Assembly: GCA_046351215.1 (NCBI GenBank) | Contig: JAXLYX010000017.1 | Location: 91,540-155,539 of the forward strand | Origin: JAXLYX01 sp046351215 | Lineage (GTDB): Bacteria; Myxococcota_A; Polyangia; Polyangiales; Houyiibacteriaceae | Direction: 5' to 3' | DNA length: 64,000 nt | Shown: positions 24,612 to 32,441 of the stretch, in pieces | Position numbering within the stretch: the stretch's first letter is position 1 | How the letters are laid out: every line of letters begins with the position of its first letter | Translations under genes and position numbers: made by a program | The notes under the pieces: model-generated | What the model was told of the DNA's origin: nothing | The model's database searches: none | Seen by the model: only the letters and a program-made list of their open reading frames with translations

Positions 24612-25937
24612 ATGGGCTACTCCGCCGTTTTCCAGTGCGTCGCCGGGTGCGAGGGCACCTACCCCTTCGACGAAGTGATCTACCACTGCCCGAAGTGCGG
24701 CGAGCTCCTCGAAATCCGTCATGATCTCGAGGCGTTGCGGAACCGCAGCGCGGCGGCCTGGATGCGCACCTTCGACCAGCGCTGGATGACGACCCAGTGG
24801 CCCTACGGCAGCGGCGTCTGGGGCAAGAAGGAATGGGTCATGCCCGGCGTGCGGGACGAGAACATCGTCTCGACGGCCGAGGGCGGCTCGACGCTCTTCT
24901 GGGCGGAGCGCTACGGCAAGCAGATCGGCGTCCCCGACCTCTGGATCAAGAACTGCGGCAACAGCCACACGGGCTCGTTCAAGGACCTCGGCATGACGGT
25001 CCTCGTGAGCGTCGTGAAGCAGATGATCGCGGACGGGAAGCCGATCCGCGCCATCGCCTGCGCGTCGACGGGCGACACCTCCGCGGCGCTCGCCGCCTAC
25101 TGCGCCTCGGCGGGCATCCCGTCGGTCGTGCTGCTCCCGAAGGGCAAGATCACGACGGCGCAGCTCGTGCAGCCGCTCGCGAACGGCGCGATGGTCTGCG
25201 CGCTCGACACCGACTTCGACGGCTGCATGGCGATCGTGCAGAAGCTCGCGAAGGAGCAGGGCATCTACCTCGCGAACTCGATGAACTCGCTGCGGCTCGA
25301 GGGCCAGAAGACGGTGGCCATCGAGATCGTGCAGCAGTTCGACTGGGAGGTCCCGGACTGGGTCTTCATCCCGGGCGGCAACCTCGGCAACGTCGCCGCG
25401 CTCGGCGCGGGCTTCGATCTGATGCTCAACCTCGGGCTCATCCAGAAGCGACCGCGCATCTGCCTCGCGCAGGCCGAGCGCGCGAACCCGCTCTACCGCG
25501 CGTACCTGAAGGGCTACGAAGGCTTCGAGCCGATCACCGCGGGCGAGACCGAGGCGAGCGCCATCCGCATCGGCAATCCCGTCAGCATCCGCCGCGCGAT
25601 CAAGACGCTGAAGGCGTACGACGGCGTCGTCGAGCAGGCGACCGAGTCCGAGCTGGCGGAAGCGTCCTCGGCGGCCGACCGCGCGGGCGCCTTCACCTGC
25701 CCGCACACGGGCGTGGCCCTCGCGGCCCTCGAGAAGCTCGTGAAGCGCGGCGACGTGAAGAAGACCGATCGCGTGGTCGTCGTCTCGACCGCGAGCGGCC
25801 TGAAGTTCGCGAACTTCAAGATCCGCTACCACGAGAACGCGATCCCGGGCGTCACGAGCGCGCACGCGAACGTGCCGGTGGATCTGCCGAACGACTTCGA
25901 GGCCGTGAAGAAGGCCGTCCTCGGCAACTTCGGCTGA
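24612..25937 (+). CDS. thrC: Threonine synthase
   Basis: A 441-residue PLP-dependent threonine synthase converting O-phosphohomoserine to threonine in the cytoplasm. The N-terminal cysteine pairs (CVAGC and CPKC within the first 40 residues) form the zinc-ribbon-like segment found in one ThrC class. The PLP lysine lies in HTGSFKDLGM, the phosphate cup in ACASTGDTSAALAAYC, and a late GGNLGNV loop also matches. No other threonine-pathway gene is nearby. The ATG at 24612 starts directly before the cysteine motif and follows a -10-like TATACT. Confidence 0.93.
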   Translation: MGYSAVFQCVAGCEGTYPFDEVIYHCPKCGELLEIRHDLEALRNRSAAAWMRTFDQRWMTTQWPYGSGVWGKKEWVMPGVRDENIVSTAEGGSTLFWAERYGKQIGVPDLWIKNCGNSHTGSFKDLGMTVLVSVVKQMIADGKPIRAIACASTGDTSAALAAYCASAGIPSVVLLPKGKITTAQLVQPLANGAMVCALDTDFDGCMAIVQKLAKEQGIYLANSMNSLRLEGQKTVAIEIVQQFDWEVPDWVFIPGGNLGNVAALGAGFDLMLNLGLIQKRPRICLAQAERANPLYRAYLKGYEGFEPITAGETEASAIRIGNPVSIRRAIKTLKAYDGVVEQATESELAEASSAADRAGAFTCPHTGVALAALEKLVKRGDVKKTDRVVVVSTASGLKFANFKIRYHENAIPGVTSAHANVPVDLPNDFEAVKKAVLGNFG

Positions 25938-25967
25938 GCCCCCCGTCGTGGGCGTCCTCGGGCCCGA

Positions 25968-25982
25968 GCGGGAGCCTCCCGC
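25968..25982. terminator. Small hairpin between thrC and convergent gene
   Basis: GCGGGAG / CTCCCGC arms with almost no loop, so about five pairs can form. It lies in the 51-bp gap between convergent genes and lacks a T-run. Weak terminator candidate. Confidence 0.3.
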
Positions 25983-25988
25983 GCGGGC

Positions 25989-26492
25989 TCATTCGTCTTC
26001 GGGAGGCACGTCCGGCAACGAAGGCCGCCCGATGGGCGGGGCGTGCGCGTCCGTGAGGGCGTGCTCGAGGTTCTCGAGCACGAGCTCGAAGTCGTCCTTC
26101 GAGATGAGGTGGCCGAGGAGCTTCGGGAGCGGCCCGGTGAAGACCTCGCGGATGTCGAGGCTCTGGGCCTCGTCGACCTTCACGCCGATCTGGGTCAGGG
26201 CCTCCTCGAGGGCCTTCTCGGCGATGTCGAGGCGGACGTACTGCGAGAGCTCCTCGAGCACGCGCTGGGCGACCATGGACGGCGGGTGCACCGACTCGAC
26301 GTCGGAGGGCGCGACGGATTCGACGCCCCGCGCCGGGCCGACGTTCTCGAGCTCGACGAGGGCCGGATCGACCTTCGGGTCCATCTCGTGGGCCTTCGCG
26401 AGCGTGCCGGGACCCATGGCGAGCGCCACGTAGACGCGCAGCGCGTCCGCCGCCTCGTCTTTCTTGTCGTCCGGACCGCCGGGACCCCCCAT
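25989..26492 (-). CDS. Hypothetical protein
   Basis: A 167-residue soluble, acidic protein I do not recognise. It begins with a short Gly/Pro/Asp/Lys-rich segment and is otherwise predicted helical, with stretches such as MVAQRVLEELSQYVRLDIAEKAL and LLGHLISKDDFELVLENLEHAL. There is no signal peptide, membrane segment or catalytic motif. Codon use matches neighbouring real genes, and a TATCCT -10-like element lies 6 nt before its ATG, which supports it as a true gene. It lies downstream of smpB on the same strand. Confidence 0.75.
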   Translation of the reverse strand: MGGPGGPDDKKDEAADALRVYVALAMGPGTLAKAHEMDPKVDPALVELENVGPARGVESVAPSDVESVHPPSMVAQRVLEELSQYVRLDIAEKALEEALTQIGVKVDEAQSLDIREVFTGPLPKLLGHLISKDDFELVLENLEHALTDAHAPPIGRPSLPDVPPEDE

Positions 26493-26498
26493 CCGATT

Positions 26499-26504
26499 AG
26501 GATA
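26499..26504 (-). promoter_or_regulatory. -10-like TATCCT before hypothetical gene
   Basis: TATCCT on the minus strand ends 6 nt before the ATG at 26492, predicting a leaderless transcript. Confidence 0.45.
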
Positions 26505-26525
26505 GCCCCAATCGGCCCCCCGGGT

Positions 26526-26807
26526 TCAAGGGGAAGGAGAGCCGCCCCCGAGGGCCGCGAGCAGGGCCTCCCGATCCTCCCGGCGCTGGCCGATCGTCCG
26601 GCCCCGGACGACGAAGAGGCCGTCCGGCTCGCGCTTCGAGCCGTGCGCCTTCGCCTGCACGGCGAGCGGGGCCCCGGAGAGCTCGAAGCGGAGCTCGACC
26701 GGCGCGCCGGGGGCGAAGGCGCGCGGGGTCCGGAACGAGAGGTGGTTGCCGTCGAAGGCGACGAGCTCGGCGTCCTCGCCCGTCGAGAGCTTGCCGTGCA
26801 CGCTCAT
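26526..26807 (-). CDS. Small PilZ-like protein
   Basis: A 93-residue protein with the beta-rich pattern of a PilZ-like domain: AELVAFDGNHLSFRTPRAFAPGAPVELRFEL, then a strand-turn-strand and VVRGRTIGQ. The canonical c-di-GMP motifs (RxxxR and D/NxSxxG) are not evident, so it may be a degenerate, non-binding member, or a related small beta-barrel. It starts within the smpB stop codon (ATGA overlap), so its translation is probably coupled to smpB. Function unknown. Confidence 0.68.
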   Translation of the reverse strand: MSVHGKLSTGEDAELVAFDGNHLSFRTPRAFAPGAPVELRFELSGAPLAVQAKAHGSKREPDGLFVVRGRTIGQRREDREALLAALGGGSPSP

Positions 26808-27295
26808 CCGCGCCTCCTCTCCATGGCCGCCCGCGCCTCCTTGAGGTCGACTTCCTTGCGGATGGCCTCGCGGTCGTCGCCCTTCTTGCGGCCCTTCGCG
26901 AGGCCGAGCTCGACCTTCGCCACGCCGTTCTTGAAGTAGACCTGGAGCGGGACGAGGGTGTAGCCCTGCTGCGTCAGGCGGCCTCGGAGCTTCTCGATCT
27001 CCCTCGCGTGCACGAGGAGCTTCCGCGTTCGCTTCGGCTCGTGGCCGAGGTAGGGGCCGGCCTGCTCGTAGGGCGCGACGTGCATCTTGTAGAGGAAGAG
27101 CTCGTCGTGATCGATGAGCGCATAGGCGCCCTCGAGGTCGGCGCGCCGCAGGCGCATGCTCTTCACCTCGGAGCCCATGAGCACCATGCCGGCCTCGAAG
27201 CGCTCCTCGATCTCGTAGCGCTCCTTGGCCTTCGGGTTGCGGCAGACGACGAGCTCGACTCCCTCGGGGCCCTTCTCTCCGCGTTTCTTCGCCAT
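26804..27295 (-). CDS. smpB: SsrA-binding protein SmpB
   Basis: A 163-residue SmpB, which binds tmRNA and delivers it to stalled ribosomes for trans-translation. Family blocks are RYEIEERFEAGMVLMGSEVKS, LRRADLEGAYA, VAPYEQ and KRTRKLLVHAREIEKL, followed by the basic C-terminal tail (GLAKGRKKGDDREAIRKE) that enters the mRNA channel. Length is typical (about 150-165). The tmRNA gene itself is not in the window. Divergent from sthA with about 100 bp between starts. Confidence 0.97.
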   Translation of the reverse strand: MAKKRGEKGPEGVELVVCRNPKAKERYEIEERFEAGMVLMGSEVKSMRLRRADLEGAYALIDHDELFLYKMHVAPYEQAGPYLGHEPKRTRKLLVHAREIEKLRGRLTQQGYTLVPLQVYFKNGVAKVELGLAKGRKKGDDREAIRKEVDLKEARAAMERRRG

Positions 27296-27384
27296 GGCGG
27301 CCCTCCACGTAGCACGACGGCCGCCCGGCCGCACCGCGTGCGCCCGCGCCGAGGAAAGGGCCGGCCTCTCCCCTCGTTCTGGGG

Positions 27385-27390
27385 TATCTT
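27385..27390 (+). promoter_or_regulatory. -10-like TATCTT before sthA
   Basis: TATCTT ends 9 nt upstream of the sthA ATG. No strong -35 or Shine-Dalgarno sequence is seen. Confidence 0.4.
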
Positions 27391-27399
27391 CGCCGGACG

Positions 27400-28803
<1,404 letters not shown>

Positions 28804-28832
28804 GCCGACGGGCCCTCCCCCCGATCTTCGGT

Positions 28833-28838
28833 TATGCT
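28833..28838 (+). promoter_or_regulatory. -10-like TATGCT before small membrane protein gene
   Basis: TATGCT lies in the 83-bp gap after sthA. A short hairpin (CGGGG/CCCCG, 28851-28863) and a clear Shine-Dalgarno GGAGA (28876-28880) follow before the ATG at 28887. This could allow the small gene to be transcribed separately from sthA. Confidence 0.35.
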
Positions 28839-28886
28839 CGGCCGCGCCCTCGGGGGACCCCCGGGGCCCATCGTCGGAGAATCAGC

Positions 28887-29018
28887 ATGTCGGACAAGGG
28901 ATCGTACTCGGCTCACCTCCTCCCGGACGGCACCAGCACGGCCATCGCCGTGGTGATCGTGGCCTCCATCTACGGCATCTGGGCGTGGGCGCTGTACCTC
29001 GGCGGCCAGGTCTACTGA
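28887..29018 (+). CDS. Small single-span membrane protein, 43 residues
   Basis: A 43-residue protein: a polar N-terminus of about 16 residues, then one transmembrane helix (TAIAVVIVASIYGIWAWALYLGG). A good Shine-Dalgarno sequence (GGAGA, 6 nt from the ATG) and a -10-like TATGCT upstream support translation. It resembles in size and layout the small accessory subunits of terminal oxidases (CbaD or CcoQ types), but there are no oxidase genes here, so that is only a possibility. The next gene begins 8 bp after its stop, so the two may be cotranscribed. Confidence 0.65.
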   Translation: MSDKGSYSAHLLPDGTSTAIAVVIVASIYGIWAWALYLGGQVY

Positions 29019-29026
29019 GCCCTCCC

Positions 29027-29788
29027 TTGCGACCGTCCGCACGGGGAGCGACGCGCGCCGCCATCTTGGCGCTCCTCTTCGCGCTCCCCGTCGCGGGCTG
29101 CAGCACCTTCACGGCGCCGGCGACACCGTCGTCGTCCTGCCGCGGCAAGCGCTGCGAGTTGGCGATCCGCAAGGCGAGCCGGGACCTCGCGTGCGACGAG
29201 CGGAACGTCCTCGCGCGCGCATTCGGCGAGAGCCGAGTGCTCGCGACGGGCTGCGCACGCCAGGCCGAGTACGTCTGCTCGCGCTCGTCGTGCCGCCGTC
29301 GCGGCGACGTCCGCAGCCTCGACGTAGCCGGCGAGGTCCGATACCGCGCGAGCCTCGAGCTCTTCTGCCCGCTCGCCGAGGTGCTCGCGAGCCCGACCTC
29401 GACCGAGGGGCTCTTCGAGGCGACCTGCCGCGGCACGACCGTGCGCTACCGATGCTCCGCCTCGGGCTGCGAGCCCGGAGGCCCGACGGATCCGGGCCTG
29501 CTCGCCCTTCGGCAGCTCGAGCCCTCGGTGCTCGAGTGCACGAGCACGCGGCGCGCCGCCGTCGAGGTGGTCTACGACGCGCGCGGCGAGATCACGCGCG
29601 TCACGGTCGAAGGCGTGGGCACGGCCTACCTCCGCTCGAACGTCCCGCACGGGGTGCAGGATCGCTCGGGCCGCGGCTGCCTCGCGCGCGTGTTCCGCAC
29701 CGTGCCGCCCGACCCCGACCGCGCCGGCGAGACCCTCGTCGTCGGCTACGGCGCGGGAGCCGACGCCCCCGAGTCCCTCGAGCCCTGA
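29027..29788 (+). CDS. Cysteine-rich lipoprotein
   Basis: A 253-residue predicted lipoprotein that I do not recognise. The signal AAILALLFALPVAGC provides a lipobox. The mature part carries about a dozen further cysteines, many in closely spaced pairs (CRGKRC, CSRSSC, YRCSASGC), suggesting disulfide-stabilised folding in the periplasm or outer membrane. The start is taken as TTG at 29027, because the longer in-frame option would begin inside the preceding gene and put 14 residues ahead of the signal. Its 3' end overlaps the convergent lipoprotein gene by 43 bp. Confidence 0.7.
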   Translation: MRPSARGATRAAILALLFALPVAGCSTFTAPATPSSSCRGKRCELAIRKASRDLACDERNVLARAFGESRVLATGCARQAEYVCSRSSCRRRGDVRSLDVAGEVRYRASLELFCPLAEVLASPTSTEGLFEATCRGTTVRYRCSASGCEPGGPTDPGLLALRQLEPSVLECTSTRRAAVEVVYDARGEITRVTVEGVGTAYLRSNVPHGVQDRSGRGCLARVFRTVPPDPDRAGETLVVGYGAGADAPESLEP

Positions 29789-30762
29789 GACGCCCCCGCT
29801 CCCGCCTCGTCGGTGGGAGCGACCGTGGACGCGGGCGCCGGGGCGGTCACGGGGACGGGATGCGGGACGAGGCCGACCTCGATGGCCGCGTGCGCCCGAC
29901 GGACGACGGCCGCGGCGCCCTCGGGGAGCCGGAGGCCGGCCACGGCCAGGTCGAGGACCTCGTGCTGGCGCGACGTCGGCGAGCCGAGGAGCGATTCGAG
30001 CGCGGCCTGCTCGACCCCGAGCGCGAGCAGCTCGGGCACGTCGCCCTCCGCCCGCGCGATCGCGAGACGCTCGGCGCGCGCGCCGAGCTCGGCACGCTGG
30101 AAGAGCTCGGCGAGCGCGGGGTCGAGCTCCCCCCACGTCCCCGCGACGCCCTCGAACGCGAGATGGACCTCGGGCAGCCGCTCGCCGAACGCGAGGGAGG
30201 GGAATCGGATCGGGATCAGGGCCTCGATGCGCGCGTCGCCGACGAAGTCGCCGACCTCGTCCACGCAGGCCCGCTCGCCGTAGGCGAGCGTGGGCACGCC
30301 GACCTCCTGCACCGAGTCGTCGTCGCCGACGCGGACGATCGCGATGCAGCTCGTGTCGAAGGCGACGGGATCGACGACACGGATCGCGACCTCGGAGTGG
30401 CCGTCCCCGTCGAAGTCGCGATCCCGCCCGAGATCGACGAGGAGCACCCGCTCGCGCGTGGGGTAGCTCCGATCGGGAGCGTCGACCCCGAGGGCCGTGC
30501 CGTGGGCCGTGATGACGCGAACGGCCGTGGCTCCGTCCGAGGCGCGCCGGGCGCCGAGCGCGACGTACGACGCGCCCGCGATCCGCTCGGTGACGACGAA
30601 GCCGGCGCGCCGGAGGCCCTGGGCGACCGCGTCCGCTTCGGTCCCGGGCTCGACGCCCGCGTGCAGGTAGTCGAGCGGATCGAACGCGAGCGGCGACGGA
30701 TGATGGCAGCCGACCATCACGAGGGAGAGCACGAGCAGGGAGCCGGGCCGACGGGGGCGCAC
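29746..30762 (-). CDS. Lipoprotein of unknown function
   Basis: A 338-residue predicted lipoprotein: signal SLLVLSLVMVGC, then an unrecognised body. A central stretch RDRDFDGDGHSEVAIRVVDP resembles the DxDxDG calcium-binding or FG-GAP-type loops common in myxobacterial surface proteins. The C-terminal 40 residues are Ala/Pro/Ser-rich low complexity. The start is GTG. A TAGCGT -10-like element lies 6 nt upstream, overlapping the stop of the ComF-type gene. It overlaps the cysteine-rich lipoprotein gene antisense by 43 bp. No function can be assigned. Confidence 0.75.
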   Translation of the reverse strand: MRPRRPGSLLVLSLVMVGCHHPSPLAFDPLDYLHAGVEPGTEADAVAQGLRRAGFVVTERIAGASYVALGARRASDGATAVRVITAHGTALGVDAPDRSYPTRERVLLVDLGRDRDFDGDGHSEVAIRVVDPVAFDTSCIAIVRVGDDDSVQEVGVPTLAYGERACVDEVGDFVGDARIEALIPIRFPSLAFGERLPEVHLAFEGVAGTWGELDPALAELFQRAELGARAERLAIARAEGDVPELLALGVEQAALESLLGSPTSRQHEVLDLAVAGLRLPEGAAAVVRRAHAAIEVGLVPHPVPVTAPAPASTVAPTDEAGAGASQGSRDSGASAPAP

Positions 30763-30768
30763 CCCGAG

Positions 30769-30774
30769 ACGCTA
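30769..30774 (-). promoter_or_regulatory. -10-like TAGCGT before lipoprotein gene
   Basis: TAGCGT on the minus strand, 6 nt before the GTG at 30762, overlapping the upstream stop codon. It is the same hexamer as before the gene at 32442. Confidence 0.35.
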
Positions 30775-31392
30775 CCCATCCGAGGCGGCGAGCGCGAGCG
30801 GATCGACACTCTCGGCGCCGGCGAGCCGGAGCGCGTCGATCGCCGCCTCGAACGTGGCTCCGGTCGTGCGGACGTCGTCGACGAGGAGGATCCGGCGTCC
30901 GTCGAGCCGCCGGATCGCCCGGAACGCGCCGCGCAGCTTGCCGAGCCGCGCGGCTCGGTCGCGACCCACCTGGTGCCCCGTGTCGCGCACGCGCTCGAGC
31001 GCGCGCACCTCGAGCTCGACGCCCAGCACGCGCGCGATCGGCGCGGCGAGGAGGCAGGCCTGGTTGAAGCCGCGGGCCCGGTGCCGCGCGGGATGGAGCG
31101 GCACCGGCACGACGAGGTCGATGCGGTCGAGGAAAGGGTCGAGGGCGGGCTCGAAGAGGGCGCCGAGGACCTCCGCATGCTCCGTCCGGCCCTGGTACTT
31201 GAGCCGCCCGATGGCGTCCGCGATCGGTCCTCCGAAATCGTAGAGGGCGTCGGGCTCGGGGCTCCGCTCGAGCAGGGGCTCGCAGACCTCGCAGAAGCCG
31301 GGGCCGTCCCCGACGGGCCCATCGCAGCCCGGGCATCGACGGGGGGAGACGAGCTCGAGGAATCCTCGTGCGATTTCGGCGAGATGCTCCAT
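30772..31392 (-). CDS. ComF family phosphoribosyltransferase
   Basis: A 206-residue ComF/GntX-type protein. The N-terminal zinc finger-like part (CPGCDGPVGDGPGFCEVC) is followed by YDFGGPIADAIGRLKYQGR and a PRTase domain with VVPVPLHPARHRARGFNQA. The phosphoribosyl pyrophosphate loop is ILLVDDVRTTGAT. ComF proteins are required for DNA uptake during transformation in several bacteria; the biochemical role is unsettled. The start at 31392 places the zinc motif about 20 residues in, as usual. No other competence genes are seen nearby. Confidence 0.92.
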   Translation of the reverse strand: MEHLAEIARGFLELVSPRRCPGCDGPVGDGPGFCEVCEPLLERSPEPDALYDFGGPIADAIGRLKYQGRTEHAEVLGALFEPALDPFLDRIDLVVPVPLHPARHRARGFNQACLLAAPIARVLGVELEVRALERVRDTGHQVGRDRAARLGKLRGAFRAIRRLDGRRILLVDDVRTTGATFEAAIDALRLAGAESVDPLALAASDG

Positions 31393-31516
31393 GGGTCCGT
31401 GTCTTCGGCACATCTCCCACATGGTTGCGTGCCCGCGCCTCGGGTGGGGAGGAAGCGCCCATCGCATGCCACGTCGCCGTGATGCCCACGGGTTGTTGAT
31501 GGGAATACGCATCGAC

Positions 31517-31522
31517 TAGGCT
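31517..31522 (+). promoter_or_regulatory. Candidate promoter TTGTTG-N18-TAGGCT
   Basis: TAGGCT at 31517-31522, with a possible -35 TTGTTG at 31493-31498 (18-bp spacing). It lies 13 nt before the ATG at 31536. Confidence 0.45.
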
Positions 31523-31535
31523 GCGTCCCACAGCC

Positions 31536-32327
31536 ATGCGCATCCTCGCAGCACTCACCCTCCTCCCCCTCCTCACCCAAGCCCGCGTCTGTGGATCGGA
31601 CGAGGCTCCCACGGTCCAGGCCGTCGCCAAGGCTGGCGGCTCGGCCAGCCTCACGGCGATCGCACCGACGCACGGGGGTCAGATCGTCTACGCGGACACC
31701 ATGCCGCTCGAGGTCGTCGTGAAGGCCGACGGAGCCATCCAGGCCTACCCGGTCGCGCCTCCCGCCGGCGTCACCGCGACGGTCGTGCCCCCGACCGCTC
31801 GCGTCACCGTGAACGTGCCCGTCGCGAGTGGTCCGGCCCGTCCGGTCCGGCTCGCGTGGCGCGGCAACGATGGCTACTTCCACGGCGAGGTCCGTGGAGC
31901 CGTCGTGGCGCCGGGCCCCGTGAACGTCATCGTCGTGAAGGAGGGCGTCGAGTACCGCTCGCTCGCCCCCGTCGTCGTCACGCCCGTCGTCGTCGCGGCG
32001 CCCACCGCCACCGTCGCGGTCCAACGTCCCGCGACGACCGTCGTCGTCCAGCAGCCGTCGGCCGCCGTCGTCGTCCAGCAGCCGTCGGCCGCCGTCGTCG
32101 TCCAGCGTCCTGCGACGACCGTCGTGGTCCAGCGTCCGGCCGCGGCCGTCGTCGTCCAGCCCCCGAGCGTCGCCATCGGCGTCGGCGTCGGCGTGGGCGT
32201 CGGCGTCGGCGGGACGCGCACCGTCATCGTCGACGACGATCGGCACCACGACGAGGGCTACCGCCACCACCACGACAACGGCCGACACAACGGCTGGGAC
32301 CGCGGCCGCGGCCACGGCATGCACTGA
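31536..32327 (+). CDS. Secreted repeat protein with His-rich tail
   Basis: A 263-residue protein with a short N-terminal signal (MRILAALTLLPLLTQA). A beta-rich region (about 40-145) comes next. It is followed by about six tandem eight-residue repeats of the form (A/T)(A/T)VVVQ(Q/R)P, a run of alternating Gly-Val (GVGVGVGVGVG), and a tail rich in His, Asp and Arg (RHHDEGYRHHHDNGRHNG). The His/Asp tail could bind metal ions. No known family recognised. The repeats are visible at DNA level as 24-bp units. A strong hairpin follows the stop. Confidence 0.75.
   Translation: MRILAALTLLPLLTQARVCGSDEAPTVQAVAKAGGSASLTAIAPTHGGQIVYADTMPLEVVVKADGAIQAYPVAPPAGVTATVVPPTARVTVNVPVASGPARPVRLAWRGNDGYFHGEVRGAVVAPGPVNVIVVKEGVEYRSLAPVVVTPVVVAAPTATVAVQRPATTVVVQQPSAAVVVQQPSAAVVVQRPATTVVVQRPAAAVVVQPPSVAIGVGVGVGVGVGGTRTVIVDDDRHHDEGYRHHHDNGRHNGWDRGRGHGMH
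32012..32168 (+). repeat. 24-bp tandem repeats within CDS
   Basis: About six copies of a 24-bp unit with core GTCGTCGTCCAGCAGCCGTC, encoding (A/T)(A/T)VVVQ(Q/R)P. The two central copies are near-identical, so copy number may vary between strains. Confidence 0.75.
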
Positions 32328-32330
32328 TCC

Positions 32331-32368
32331 GTCGCGCGGCGGGCCTCGTCTCGGGGCCCGGCCGCGAC
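32331..32368 (+). terminator. Strong GC hairpin after repeat-protein gene
   Basis: GTCGCG/CGCGAC outer arms and GGCGGGCC pairing with GGGCCCGGCC inside give a long stem directly after the stop at 32327. Only a short T-stretch follows (CCTTTGC). Confidence 0.5.
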
Positions 32369-32427
32369 GACCTTTGCACGTCCGAGCGAAAGACCGCCGA
32401 AAGCTTCCGCCCCTGGGCGAGCTCGGC

Positions 32428-32433
32428 TAGCGT
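32428..32433 (+). promoter_or_regulatory. -10-like TAGCGT before nucleotidase-like gene
   Basis: TAGCGT ends 8 nt upstream of the ATG at 32442, within the recurring leaderless arrangement. Confidence 0.35.
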
Positions 32434-32441
32434 CGCGCGCC

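Noticed and set aside
31393..31535. Short open frames upstream of the ComF-type gene
   Set aside because: Would extend ComF with a non-conserved N-terminus; the zinc finger position supports the start at 31392.
32012..32168. Tandem repeats considered as a CRISPR array
   Set aside because: Units are contiguous without spacers and encode a regular peptide repeat in frame.
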